Source: Fimisoma sp964619315
GTDB lineage: Bacteria > Bacillota > Clostridia > Peptostreptococcales > Anaerovoracaceae
NCBI GenBank assembly: GCA_964619315.1
Contig: CAZUEH010000002.1
Span: 1-64,000, forward strand
Direction of reading: 5' to 3'
DNA length: 64,000 nucleotides
This document shows, one piece after another, positions 32,756 to 41,588 of this stretch; the stretch's first letter is position 1; each line of letters opens with the position of its first letter. The notes beneath the pieces were generated by a model. That model saw nothing but the letters and a program-made list of their open reading frames with translations. It had not been told where the DNA came from and did not search any database. Made by a program: the position numbers and the translations under genes.

Positions 32756-33328
32756 TTATTTAATAATTGTACATACTGAGTCTGGTCCGCAGCCTGCAGC
32801 ATTTCCTTCATCTGTGTCCAAATGAACTTCTCTTTCGTGCTTATCGCCTGCTCTTACAAGAACCTTATCAAAAATTAGGCTTCTCTCGCCTTCGATTTTG
32901 ATGCTTACAACATCGCCATCTTTAACCCCTGCTTCTGCCGCTTGAGCGTCATTTAAATGTACATGTCTTAAGGCTACGATTACGCCCTTGTCAAGATCAA
33001 CTTCGCCGTTAGGTCCAACAAGTTTGCAACCAGGAGTTCCCTCTAATTTGCCTGATTCCTTTACTGGTGCTTTGATTCCTATGGATCTAGCATCAGTCAT
33101 AGCAAGTTCAACCTGTGTTTCTTTTCTTGCAGGTCCTAAAACTCTGATTCCTTTTAGCGTATTCTTAGGTCCAACAATATCAACTTTTTCCTCGCAAGCA
33201 AACTGGCCAGGCTGAACCAAATCTTTTGTAGGTGTAAGTTTATGACCTTTTCCGAAAAGAGCCTCAATATGCTCTTCACTTAAGTGAACGTGTTTGTTTG
33301 ATAATCCAATTTTTACTTCGTAAGCCAT
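32756..33328 (-). CDS. pduL: Phosphate propanoyltransferase (PduL-type phosphotransacylase)
   Basis: The 190-residue PduL exchanges CoA for phosphate on acetyl- or propanoyl-CoA using metal sites. The paired His motifs are clear: SNKHVHLSEEHIEALFG at the start and VIVALRHVHLNDAQA in the middle, with a barrel-like duplicated fold. No microcompartment genes or targeting peptide are present, so it probably serves as the cell's phosphotransacetylase with an acetate kinase elsewhere. It is the last gene downstream of hpt, 40 bp away. Confidence 0.92.
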   Translation of the reverse strand: MAYEVKIGLSNKHVHLSEEHIEALFGKGHKLTPTKDLVQPGQFACEEKVDIVGPKNTLKGIRVLGPARKETQVELAMTDARSIGIKAPVKESGKLEGTPGCKLVGPNGEVDLDKGVIVALRHVHLNDAQAAEAGVKDGDVVSIKIEGERSLIFDKVLVRAGDKHEREVHLDTDEGNAAGCGPDSVCTIIK

Positions 33329-33368
33329 TTTATGTATATCTCCTTTTTAAATAATAATTAACAATTTT

Positions 33369-33902
33369 TTACCCTTCTAGGTAGCTTATATATGGTAGGT
33401 TTCTATATTTCTGGTCGTAGTCAAGTCCATATCCAATTACAAATAAGTTTTCTACAGGGAACCCTACATAGTCCGCTTCTACATCTACTACTCTTCTTGA
33501 TGGTTTATCCAAAAGCGTGCAAATTTTTATGCTCTTAGGGTTTCTATCTGCAAGGTATTCCTTGATGAATTTGAGTGTAGTTCCTGTGTCCACAATATCT
33601 TCTATGATAATTACATTCTTGTCATAGATGTCGCCATCCAAGTCTTTTTTTACTCTTACAACGCCTGTAGAGCTTGTACTTGAGCCGTAACTTGAAGCAA
33701 CAATGAAATCTATCTCTGTGTCATTGGTGATATTTTTCATAACATCAGCCATCCACATTATGGCACCTCTTAAAGTACCTATTAGATAAAGAGGTTCTCC
33801 CTCGTAATCCTTTGAAATCTGGGCGCCAATCTCGGCCGCCTTTGCTTCTATTTCTTCCTTTGTAAATAGAACTGTGCCAATTGTGTGGTTACCATCGCTC
33901 AT
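33369..33902 (-). CDS. hpt: Hypoxanthine phosphoribosyltransferase
   Basis: This purine-salvage enzyme converts hypoxanthine or guanine plus PRPP to nucleotide. The 177-residue protein carries the PRPP loop VIIIEDIVDTGTTL, the early LYLIGTLRGAIMWMADV and the C-terminal DYVGFPVENLFVIGYGLDYDQKYRNLPYI. ATG 33902 with AGGAGG nine bases away is chosen over 33923. It overlaps the end of the DUF1232 gene by 14 bp. Confidence 0.95.
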   Translation of the reverse strand: MSDGNHTIGTVLFTKEEIEAKAAEIGAQISKDYEGEPLYLIGTLRGAIMWMADVMKNITNDTEIDFIVASSYGSSTSSTGVVRVKKDLDGDIYDKNVIIIEDIVDTGTTLKFIKEYLADRNPKSIKICTLLDKPSRRVVDVEADYVGFPVENLFVIGYGLDYDQKYRNLPYISYLEG

Positions 33903-34230
33903 CTTTTTCATCCTCCTGATCAACAGTAAATTCTACTCCCTCAACTATATCCTTATCCTTAAATTCATCGGATAAATCTTCTTCTTTAGCACCTACCCAA
34001 TATTGGTCTAAAGTGTCCTTAAGATGCCATATTATCCAAATCCATAAAACTAAATCATCGATAAACCCAAAAGGAAATAGTACCGGGGGTATCAAATCTA
34101 TTGGCAAGAATAAATATATTATGCCCACGACTACTAAAAATTTCTTTCTTTTTGGTACCGCATCGTCTTTCATCATGGCTAAAATAGCCTTGATTCGACT
34201 TGCTATCACTCTAAAACTTATGAAATGCAT
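33889..34230 (-). CDS. DUF1232 (YkvA-like) membrane protein
   Basis: The 113-residue protein has a short N-terminal helix region, then the DUF1232 core: AVPKRKKFLVVVGIIYLFLPIDLIPPVLFPFGFIDD with P-I-D-L-I-P, which is the family hallmark, and a second hydrophobic stretch (LVLWIWIIWHL). The C-terminal 35 residues are acidic and specific to this protein. Function is unknown. It lies directly after engB (1 bp) and overlaps hpt. Confidence 0.88.
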   Translation of the reverse strand: MHFISFRVIASRIKAILAMMKDDAVPKRKKFLVVVGIIYLFLPIDLIPPVLFPFGFIDDLVLWIWIIWHLKDTLDQYWVGAKEEDLSDEFKDKDIVEGVEFTVDQEDEKDERW

Positions 34231-34821
34231 CTATCCCTCCAAAAGGTTTTCCATATGTTCCAGCAGTACATCCTGGCCTGTGCGCTTTAAAGCAGAAACA
34301 GGAATAACTACATCTTCGGCTTTAAGTTTTAATGTCTTTCTAATTACACTTACACATTTTTGGAGCTCATTTTTGGAAACTTTGTCTGCTTTTGTAGCCA
34401 CCACAATTCCATCAAGTCCATAGTGTCTAAGATACTCATACATTTGAATATCTTGAGTCGATGGTGCATGACGAATGTCTACCAATTGAATGACCTTTTT
34501 AAGCCCTCTGCGCCTTTGAAAGTATTCTTCCATCATAGGACCCCAGTCCTTGCTTAATGACTTGGAAACCTTGGCATAACCATAACCAGGCAGGTCGACA
34601 ATCCTAAATGAATCATTGACTCTATAAAAGTTTATGGTTCTTGTTTTGCCAGGATTGCCTGACACACGAGCCAAGGCTTTTCGTCCTGTAATCAAATTTA
34701 GCAGAGACGACTTGCCTACATTGGATCGGCCTGCGAAAGCAATTTCTGCCACATTATCTTCAGGGTACTGGGCAGCCTTTACAGCTATCGCTTCCAAATC
34801 TGATGTTCTTACTATTATCAT
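34231..34821 (-). CDS. engB: Ribosome biogenesis GTP-binding protein EngB (YsxC/YihA)
   Basis: Essential small GTPase needed for large-subunit assembly. The 196-residue protein has G1 GRSNVGKSSLLN, G3 DLPGYGYAKVSK, G4 TKAD and G5 ISVSALK-like (PVSALKRTG). ATG 34821 gives the usual length; a longer reading would run into lon. It begins 2 bp before the lon stop and is probably coupled to it. Confidence 0.96.
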   Translation of the reverse strand: MIIVRTSDLEAIAVKAAQYPEDNVAEIAFAGRSNVGKSSLLNLITGRKALARVSGNPGKTRTINFYRVNDSFRIVDLPGYGYAKVSKSLSKDWGPMMEEYFQRRRGLKKVIQLVDIRHAPSTQDIQMYEYLRHYGLDGIVVATKADKVSKNELQKCVSVIRKTLKLKAEDVVIPVSALKRTGQDVLLEHMENLLEG

Positions 34822-34822
34822 A

Positions 34823-37162
34823 CTATAAACCTGTGCTTTCTTCCAGTGCATATTTTAATGCTTCTTTAGCTTTTTCAAGAAGTACAAAATTTAGCTGCTT
34901 TCTGACAGTTTGAGGTATATCGTCTATATCTGCTTTGTTGCCAGCAGGCAGCAGTATCGTTTTAATCCCTGCTCTATGTGCCGCAAGAACTTTTTCCTTA
35001 ATACCGCCTACAGGAAGAACCTTACCTCTCAAGGTTATTTCCCCGGTCATTGCAACGTCCTTTTTTACAGGAGTGTTAGTAAGTGCTGACATTACTGAAG
35101 TAAACATTGTAACACCAGCTGATGGTCCATCTTTTGGAACTGCACCTTCAGGTACGTGTAGGTGCAAATCATATTTTTTATAAAAGTCTTCTTCAATTTT
35201 ATACTCGGACGCTATAGAGCGAATATATGTTATAGCAGTTTTAGCTGACTCTTGCATAACATCGCCGAGTTGTCCTGTAAGTTCTATTTTGCCCGTTCCC
35301 GGTACGCGTGCAGTTTCGATAAAGAGGGTATCTCCTCCCACCTGTGTCCAAGCCATTCCAGTAGTTATACCGACTTCTGTTTTGTTTTCAACTACATCAT
35401 ATCTGAATCTATGTTTTCCCAAATATTTTTCAAGGCTTGACGGAGTTATTCTGTAAGATTGAGTTTTCTTGGCAACTATCTTTCGTGCCACTTTACGGCA
35501 AAGGCTGCCAATCTCTCTTTCTAAGTTTCTAACTCCCGACTCACGCGTATAAAAGTTGATTAAATCTCCTAAAGCTTTTTCGCTAATAGCAAAATTTTTC
35601 TTTTTTAGACCATGAGCTTTCATCTGCTTAGGTATTAAATACTTTTGAGCTATTTTTACTTTTTCCTCTTCTGTATAGCCAGAAATATCAATGATTTCCA
35701 TTCTATCCAAAAGTGGTCTTGGTATGCTCTGTGTTGTATTTGCAGTAGTAATAAACATTACTTTCGATAAGTCGAATGGGATTTCTAGGAAATGGTCCGT
35801 AAACTCTTTGTTCTGTTCAGGGTCTAAAACCTCTAATAATGCTGACGCTGGGTCGCCCTTAAAATCTGATCCTATTTTATCCACTTCGTCGAATAAGAAT
35901 ACTGGATTGTTTGTTCCTGCATCCTTTACGGCGTTTATTACACGCCCCGGAATCGCTCCAACATAAGTTCTTCTATGTCCTCTGATTTCGGCTTCATCTC
36001 TAACTCCACCTAAAGCCATTCTCACAAACTCTCTGTTGGTAGCTCTTGCAATAGATTTCGCAATTGAAGTTTTTCCTACTCCCGGAGGCCCAACAAGGCA
36101 TATAATTGGCCCTTTTATGGCTTTGGAAAGGTGTATTACTGCCAAATATTCCAATATTCTTTCTTTAACCTTGCCAAGTCCATAGTGATCCTCGTCGAGA
36201 ATTTTTTCTGCCTTATCTAAATCATAATTAGTCTTGGAGGACTTATTCCATGGCATGGAAATAATGGTCTCAACGTAATTTCTTATTACACCACTCTCCG
36301 CGGAGGAAGGTAGCATTTTAGCAAATTTATTGATTTCCTTAAGTACTTTTTCTTCTATCTTAGGTTCAAGTTTGAGTTCTTTGACTGCATCGGTCCACTC
36401 TTTTGCTTCTCCGACTGCGTCTTCGCTGAAACCAAGCTCGCTTTGAATTGCCTTCATTTGTTCTCTAAGATAATACTCTTTTTGATTTTGTTTTACATTT
36501 TCTTGAACTTTTTCATTAAGCTTTTGCTCAAGTCTAAGTAACTGTATTTCCTCAAAGATAAAAGTATTTAGAAGTTCCATTCTTTCTTTTACATCAAGAG
36601 CTTCTAATAGTTGTTGCTTTTTATCAATGTCGATTTCCATTTGAACTGAGATTGAATCTATCAATTCGCCTGGATCATCGTCAGTTATTGAAAGATCATA
36701 TGCATCGGCTTTGATGTTGTTATTTAGCTCGACATATTCGTCAAAATTATTTAAAATCACCCTCAAAAGTGCATGGGTCTCTATTTCTTTCATAGAAGCC
36801 GGGATACTTTCAAGTTTTCTTATTCCAACAGAAACAAAGGGTTCTTCAGATACTACCTCTTCAATGGTTGCTCTATAAAGCCCTTCAACTAATATTCTTA
36901 CAGTGTCCCCTTGTATTTTAAGCATTTGCTTAATTTTTATTACAGTTCCAACTTTATAATAATCTTCCTTTGTTGGAATGAGTATATCCTCGTCCTTTTG
37001 GGAAGTAACAAAGAGTAATTTATCTTTGCTCATAGCATCTTCTAATGCCTTTATGGATTTTTCTCTCCCTACATCAAAAGTTAATACGGTACTAGGATAT
37101 AATAAAAGCCCTCTCAAAGGTATACAGGGCATTGTCAAAATGTCTTCAACTATAGTGTTCAC
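34823..37162 (-). CDS. lon: ATP-dependent Lon protease
   Basis: The 779-residue LonA degrades misfolded and regulatory proteins. Its domains are the N-domain (1-200), AAA+ with Walker A GPPGVGKTS (about 350) and Walker B FLFDEVDK, sensor regions, and the C-terminal Ser-Lys protease (PKDGPSAGVTM with Ser about 676, Lys in GGIKEKVLAAHRAG). The start is GTG 37162, preceded by GGGGGAG; a longer ORF from upstream is not needed. It follows clpX after a UUCG hairpin. Confidence 0.96.
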   Translation of the reverse strand: MNTIVEDILTMPCIPLRGLLLYPSTVLTFDVGREKSIKALEDAMSKDKLLFVTSQKDEDILIPTKEDYYKVGTVIKIKQMLKIQGDTVRILVEGLYRATIEEVVSEEPFVSVGIRKLESIPASMKEIETHALLRVILNNFDEYVELNNNIKADAYDLSITDDDPGELIDSISVQMEIDIDKKQQLLEALDVKERMELLNTFIFEEIQLLRLEQKLNEKVQENVKQNQKEYYLREQMKAIQSELGFSEDAVGEAKEWTDAVKELKLEPKIEEKVLKEINKFAKMLPSSAESGVIRNYVETIISMPWNKSSKTNYDLDKAEKILDEDHYGLGKVKERILEYLAVIHLSKAIKGPIICLVGPPGVGKTSIAKSIARATNREFVRMALGGVRDEAEIRGHRRTYVGAIPGRVINAVKDAGTNNPVFLFDEVDKIGSDFKGDPASALLEVLDPEQNKEFTDHFLEIPFDLSKVMFITTANTTQSIPRPLLDRMEIIDISGYTEEEKVKIAQKYLIPKQMKAHGLKKKNFAISEKALGDLINFYTRESGVRNLEREIGSLCRKVARKIVAKKTQSYRITPSSLEKYLGKHRFRYDVVENKTEVGITTGMAWTQVGGDTLFIETARVPGTGKIELTGQLGDVMQESAKTAITYIRSIASEYKIEEDFYKKYDLHLHVPEGAVPKDGPSAGVTMFTSVMSALTNTPVKKDVAMTGEITLRGKVLPVGGIKEKVLAAHRAGIKTILLPAGNKADIDDIPQTVRKQLNFVLLEKAKEALKYALEESTGL

Positions 37163-37189
37163 AATTGCTCCCCCTTTTAATCTTTTAAT

Positions 37190-37213
37190 AAACAAGGCGA
37201 CCGAAGTCGCCTA
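37190..37213 (-). terminator. UUCG hairpin between clpX and lon
   Basis: On the minus strand AGGCGAC-TTCG-GTCGCCT forms a 7-bp stem with a stable UUCG tetraloop directly after the clpX stop. The following tract TGTTTATT is poor in T, so it may only partly terminate or act as an mRNA-stability hairpin between clpX and lon. Confidence 0.6.
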
Positions 37214-37215
37214 TA

Positions 37216-38493
37216 TTATGAAGCGGTTGCTTCTTTATCTGTTAATTCTTTTGTTGAGTTAACTACTAATTGTGGTCTAGTGTTATGCTCGATAGTGTCT
37301 TCAGTAATTATACATTTCTCAACATCATCTCTTGATGGAATCTCATACATTATTTCAGTCATAACTGATTCCAAGATGCTGCGAAGTCCTCTTGCTCCGG
37401 TTTTTCTCTCAATCGCCTGTTTTGCTATGGCTCTTATAGCTTCGTCGTCCATCTCAAGTTCGACATCGTCCATAGCCAACAACTTCTTGTACTGTTTAAG
37501 AAGTGCATTTTTAGGCTCTTTGATTATCCTTACTAGGGCTTCTTCAGAAAGTTCTTCTAAAGTTACTATTACAGGCAAACGGCCTATAAACTCTGGAATC
37601 AAACCAAACTTTAGCAGATCCTCTGGTTGTATTTTTTCGACAAGTTTATTTGCTTTAACTTTTTCTGTGTTCATTTCAGAATTAAAGCCTATAACCTTTT
37701 CACCCATACGGCGTTTGATTATTTTGTCTAATCCATTAAACGCTCCTCCACAAATAAACAATACGTTAGTTGTGTCGAATTGTATGAATTCCTGATGAGG
37801 GTGTTTTCTGCCGCCCTGCGGTGGCACATTAGCAACGGTTCCTTCCAAAATTTTTAGAAGAGCTTGCTGGACACCTTCTCCACTCACGTCTCTTGTGATA
37901 GATGGATTTTCAGACTTTCTAGCGATCTTGTCAATCTCATCTACATAGATTATACCCTTTTGGGCTTTTTCTACATCATAATCCGCTGCTTGCAAAAGCT
38001 TTAGAAGGATGTTCTCTACATCTTCTCCTACATAGCCAGCTTCTGTCAAAGCAGTGGCATCTGCAATAGCAAACGGTACATCTAAGATTTTGGCTAATGT
38101 CTGAGCAAGCAAAGTCTTACCTGAGCCTGTCGGTCCAACCATAACGATATTACTTTTTTGTAGTTCAACATCGTCATTATCTATATTTTTGCTATTGATT
38201 CTCTTGTAATGGTTATATACAGCTACTGCCAAAGCTTTTTTTGCTCTGTCCTGTTCTATTACATATTCAGACAATATGTTTGAAATCTCTTTAGGCTTAG
38301 GCAACTTGTAGTTTGTCTCCGCCTCAGGCCCTTGTTCTTCGCTATTAATGCCTTCGTTGACTATATCTAAACATATCTGAATGCATTCGTCGCAAATATA
38401 AACTCCAGGACCTGCAACCAAGCGTTTTACTTGATTTTGAGGTTTTCCGCAAAAAGAACATCGGAGCTGTTTGTTTTCATCATATTTGCTCAT
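37216..38493 (-). CDS. clpX: ClpX ATPase subunit of Clp protease
   Basis: The 425-residue AAA+ unfoldase that feeds ClpP has a zinc-binding N-domain (CSFCGKPQNQV...CDEC), Walker A GPTGSGKTLLAQ, Walker B IIYVDEIDKIARK, pore loop GYVGEDVE, and ISREL-like IGRLPVIV region. The C-terminal VARSMALL-like part is present. It follows clpP by 19 bp in the order tig-clpP-clpX-lon, a common Firmicute arrangement. Confidence 0.97.
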   Translation of the reverse strand: MSKYDENKQLRCSFCGKPQNQVKRLVAGPGVYICDECIQICLDIVNEGINSEEQGPEAETNYKLPKPKEISNILSEYVIEQDRAKKALAVAVYNHYKRINSKNIDNDDVELQKSNIVMVGPTGSGKTLLAQTLAKILDVPFAIADATALTEAGYVGEDVENILLKLLQAADYDVEKAQKGIIYVDEIDKIARKSENPSITRDVSGEGVQQALLKILEGTVANVPPQGGRKHPHQEFIQFDTTNVLFICGGAFNGLDKIIKRRMGEKVIGFNSEMNTEKVKANKLVEKIQPEDLLKFGLIPEFIGRLPVIVTLEELSEEALVRIIKEPKNALLKQYKKLLAMDDVELEMDDEAIRAIAKQAIERKTGARGLRSILESVMTEIMYEIPSRDDVEKCIITEDTIEHNTRPQLVVNSTKELTDKEATAS

Positions 38494-38512
38494 GTTTTAA
38501 AATTTCCCCCTA

Positions 38513-39094
38513 TTATCTTGATGTTATAACCTTGTCAATAAGGCCATACTCACAAGCTTCATCCGCACTCATAAAGTTGTCTCTATCAGTGTCTTTTGCA
38601 ACACGGTCCAAATCCTGACCAGTATTTTGAGCCATAATTCTGTTGAGTTTTTCTCTTGTTCTCAGTATCCACTCAGCATGAATTTTTATGTCCTCTGCCT
38701 GACCTCTTACCCCTCCAAGAGGTTGATGAATCATGATTTCTGCATTAGGCAGCGCCATTCTTTTCCCTTTCGCTCCTGCTGACAGAAGGAAAGCTCCCAT
38801 ACTAGCTGCAAGTCCCACGCAAATTGTAGATACATCAGGTTTGATGTATTGCATCGTATCATAAATAGCCATTCCCGCGGTTACGGAGCCACCAGGGCTG
38901 TTAATGTATATGCAAATATCCTTTTCAGGATCTTCTGCTTCTAAAAACAGCAGCTGTGCTACCACAACACTGGCCACATGATCGTCGATTTCTTCTCCCA
39001 GCAAAATTATTCTATCCTTCAATAATCTTGAATAGATATCATAAGATCTTTCTCCACCAGAAGTTTGTTCAATTACATATGGTACTAAAGCCAT
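38513..39094 (-). CDS. clpP: ATP-dependent Clp protease proteolytic subunit
   Basis: The 193-residue serine protease forms a tetradecameric chamber. The active-site Ser lies in LAASMGAFLL (about residue 97), His in MIHQPLGG (about 122) and Asp in AKDTDRDNF (about 171). The N-terminal loop for axial gating is typical. Followed by clpX. All catalytic residues are present. Confidence 0.97.
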   Translation of the reverse strand: MALVPYVIEQTSGGERSYDIYSRLLKDRIILLGEEIDDHVASVVVAQLLFLEAEDPEKDICIYINSPGGSVTAGMAIYDTMQYIKPDVSTICVGLAASMGAFLLSAGAKGKRMALPNAEIMIHQPLGGVRGQAEDIKIHAEWILRTREKLNRIMAQNTGQDLDRVAKDTDRDNFMSADEACEYGLIDKVITSR

Positions 39095-39120
39095 TTTTTA
39101 CCCCTTTCTCCAACGGGTGA

Positions 39121-40404
39121 TTATTTTATCACCGCATTATCATAGATAAACTGAATTGCTTTTTTAATCTTAAGATCTTTCTGTAAGAAAGTAAGATTTT
39201 CAACGCCTATCATTTCTTTTAGTTTATCAGCTGTTGTCTGATACTGAATCGCCATTACTTTAAGCTCTTCTTCCATCTCTTCTTGAGAAACTTCAATTTT
39301 TTCAGCTTCTACGATTCCATTTAATATCATTCTTGTTTTTAGCTGTCTTTCTGCATCAGGCTTTAATTCTTCTCTAAATCCTGCAACATCTTTACCTACA
39401 TATTCAAGGTACTGACCTACAGAAAGTCCCTGCTGACGAAGTTGCTGGTCAAGTTCCTGAGTCATTCTATCCATCTCGTCTTCTAACATAACTTGAGGGA
39501 TTTCGATTTCATTTGCTTCCACTACTTTGCCTAAAGCAGCATCTTGCATCTGAGTTTCAGAATTTGCCTTTGCATATTTTTCTAATTTTTCTCTAGTTTC
39601 CTTTTTCAATTCTTCTAGAGTATCGTATTCACTTACATCTTTTGCGAATTCATCGTCAAGTTCTGGCAACTGTTCTTCCTTGATTTCATGAACTAGACAG
39701 TGGAAAACAGCTTCCTTGCCTGCCAAATCAGCAGCATGGTATTCTTCTGGGAAAGTAACAGTTACGTCTTTCTTTTCTCCAGGAGTTGCGCCTACTAACT
39801 GTTCTTCGAAACCTGGAATGAACATTCCGGATCCTAATTTAAGTTCCTGACGTTCTGCTGTGCCGCCTTCAAACTGTTCTTCGCCAACAAATCCAGAATA
39901 GTCAAATAGAACTGTATCGCCTTCTTTAGCAGCTCTTTCTACTAATACGACTCTCGCATTTCTCTTTTGAAGAGCTTCGATATCGTTGTCAACGTCTTCG
40001 TCCTTAACTTCCTGAACGATTTTTTCTATTTTTACGCCTTTGTAATCTTTAACTTCTACTTTAGGGTAGCAAGCTACTGTAATAGTAACTTCAAGGCCTT
40101 CGCCTTTGGCAATTTTGCCAAATTCTGCTGCTGGGCTGTCAATAACTTCAAGGTCAAGTTCTCCAAGTGCCTTGATATAGTGTTCATTGAAAAGCTGATC
40201 AATAGCGTCTTCAAAGAATACGCCCTCTCCATAATGACTTTCTATAATGCTTCTAGGCGCTTTGCCCTTTCTAAATCCATCAATTTGGAACTTATCCTTG
40301 TTCTGCTGATAAGCCTTTACCTGAGCAGATTCAAATTCCTCTGCTGTAAACTCCATTGTAAATTTAACATCGTTTTTTTCTCTTGATATAAATGTTGCTT
40401 TCAT
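39121..40404 (-). CDS. tig: Trigger factor
   Basis: Ribosome-associated chaperone and peptidyl-prolyl isomerase. The 427-residue protein has the N-terminal ribosome-binding signature (GFRKGKAPRSIIE, about 44-56), the FKBP-like PPIase domain (about 155-240; GDTVLFDYSGFVGEEQFEGG), and a C-terminal helical substrate cradle. Length is normal. It leads the tig-clpP-clpX-lon run with its own promoter; 27 bp separate it from clpP. Confidence 0.97.
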   Translation of the reverse strand: MKATFISREKNDVKFTMEFTAEEFESAQVKAYQQNKDKFQIDGFRKGKAPRSIIESHYGEGVFFEDAIDQLFNEHYIKALGELDLEVIDSPAAEFGKIAKGEGLEVTITVACYPKVEVKDYKGVKIEKIVQEVKDEDVDNDIEALQKRNARVVLVERAAKEGDTVLFDYSGFVGEEQFEGGTAERQELKLGSGMFIPGFEEQLVGATPGEKKDVTVTFPEEYHAADLAGKEAVFHCLVHEIKEEQLPELDDEFAKDVSEYDTLEELKKETREKLEKYAKANSETQMQDAALGKVVEANEIEIPQVMLEDEMDRMTQELDQQLRQQGLSVGQYLEYVGKDVAGFREELKPDAERQLKTRMILNGIVEAEKIEVSQEEMEEELKVMAIQYQTTADKLKEMIGVENLTFLQKDLKIKKAIQFIYDNAVIK

Positions 40405-40453
40405 TAAATTTCATCCTCCTAAAATTCCGCAAATCAACGGACAATTGCATAAT

Positions 40454-40482
40454 ATTATACCTCTATTCCGCCTTAAAGTAAA
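40454..40482 (-). promoter_or_regulatory. Promoter of tig
   Basis: On the minus strand TTTACT (40477-40482) and TATAAT (40454-40459) have a 17-bp spacer, 50 bp before the tig ATG. No CIRCE or CtsR-like repeat was seen between them. Confidence 0.75.
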
Positions 40483-40602
40483 GATAAAAGGCGAATTTAT
40501 ACTCTGCTTTTTTGAAAATTCGAGGCTGTTTTTTCAAGATTTCCTCGTGGTTTTTAAATTATACCCACTTTTTTGCAAAATTAGTCACAAAAATGTAAAA
40601 TT

Positions 40603-40633
40603 AAAACAGACTTCATAACAAAATGAAGCCTGT
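40603..40633 (-). terminator. Terminator of the CYTH gene
   Basis: On the minus strand AACAGGCTTCAT pairs with ATGAAGTCTGTT (one G-U), with a short T-rich loop and then TTAATTTT. It lies 10 bp after the stop. Confidence 0.78.
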
Positions 40634-40642
40634 TCTTGCTCT

Positions 40643-41266
40643 TTATTCAATTCCTAAAAGTTCAAGTCCCACTTGGAATTTGCTTTTTTCTCCGACCTGT
40701 AGATTGTACTTTGCAGCTAATTCCCTACCCAAGGCAACCATATCATCCTTATCACCTGAGTAAAGTTCTATTTCCAACTCTGCAATAGGTGCGTTCCCTT
40801 TAGGTGTAACAATCTCACCTATGTCCAATGACACCACATCTATACTTAGACCTGTGTCCACTGTCATTTGCTTACGCAAACAGTTTATTTCCATTATAGG
40901 CTTAAGAGGCTTGTCTCCCCTTAGAGATTTTATTTCATCATATATTTCGCTGTCTTTGAATATGTCAAGGTCTGGATTTTCAATATATGACAGGTCTACC
41001 GGTGCATTAAGCTCCCCTCTCACATGAAGTCCATCCTTAACTTCTCCACCCCATTTTAATGTGGCGATAAGCTTATCGTTTTCAAATCTGACTCTAAAGG
41101 CTATCTTCTGCTTGCAAAAGTCCAAATCGTCCGTGTCAAAATATGTTGCTTTTAGCTCAATTTCTTCTTGACTACCCTCATCTGCAATCGTTGCAAGGTG
41201 ATTATCCTTTAGAATTCTATCCCTAGCAAGGGAATCTTCGATTAAGAATTTTAATTCTACTTCCAT
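40643..41266 (-). CDS. CYTH-domain protein (triphosphate tunnel metalloenzyme)
   Basis: The 207-residue protein opens MEVELKFLI (ExExK), the CYTH signature. Tunnel-lining charged strands follow: FRVRFENDKLIATLKWGG, EINCLRKQM, SIDVVSLD, IAELEIELYSGD. Such enzymes hydrolyse triphosphates or act as adenylate cyclase or polyphosphatase; the substrate is not decided by sequence. ATG 41266 has GGAG six bases away and puts the signature at the start. Confidence 0.9.
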   Translation of the reverse strand: MEVELKFLIEDSLARDRILKDNHLATIADEGSQEEIELKATYFDTDDLDFCKQKIAFRVRFENDKLIATLKWGGEVKDGLHVRGELNAPVDLSYIENPDLDIFKDSEIYDEIKSLRGDKPLKPIMEINCLRKQMTVDTGLSIDVVSLDIGEIVTPKGNAPIAELEIELYSGDKDDMVALGRELAAKYNLQVGEKSKFQVGLELLGIE

Positions 41267-41311
41267 ATTTTCTCCATCTACAAACATTGTTTTTATGTTT
41301 AGGCAAGTTGA

Positions 41312-41575
41312 TTATTTTTTCTTTGCCAGTTCAACGATCTCGCCGTACTTTGAAATAATGTAATCATATCCCTTTGGTTTATGTGGAATAAAGCAATCGC
41401 TACAGTCTTTAATTTTTCCATCATTTAGATACTTAAAATTACCTCCGCACTTGTCACCTAATGCATATAGTGGACAATAGCAAAACAGACAGTTGAAATT
41501 TTCTGTGTCGTCTATCTTGTGACATGGAAAATATTCGCATTTATTGTTTTGAAAGAATTTGTAGTTTTCACTCAT
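41312..41575 (-). CDS. Cysteine-rich small domain protein
   Basis: The 87-residue protein holds eight or more cysteines arranged NKCEYFPCHK, FNCLFCYCPLY, DKCGG and KDCSDCFIPH with paired His. It matches the cysteine-rich small domain family (PF04071), a probable metal-binding fold with unknown role, sometimes linked to cobalamin genes. ATG 41575 follows GGGGG; the longer ORF overlaps the upstream flavoprotein. It sits between the FAD protein and the CYTH gene. Confidence 0.88.
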   Translation of the reverse strand: MSENYKFFQNNKCEYFPCHKIDDTENFNCLFCYCPLYALGDKCGGNFKYLNDGKIKDCSDCFIPHKPKGYDYIISKYGEIVELAKKK

Positions 41576-41588
41576 TTTTATACCCCCA

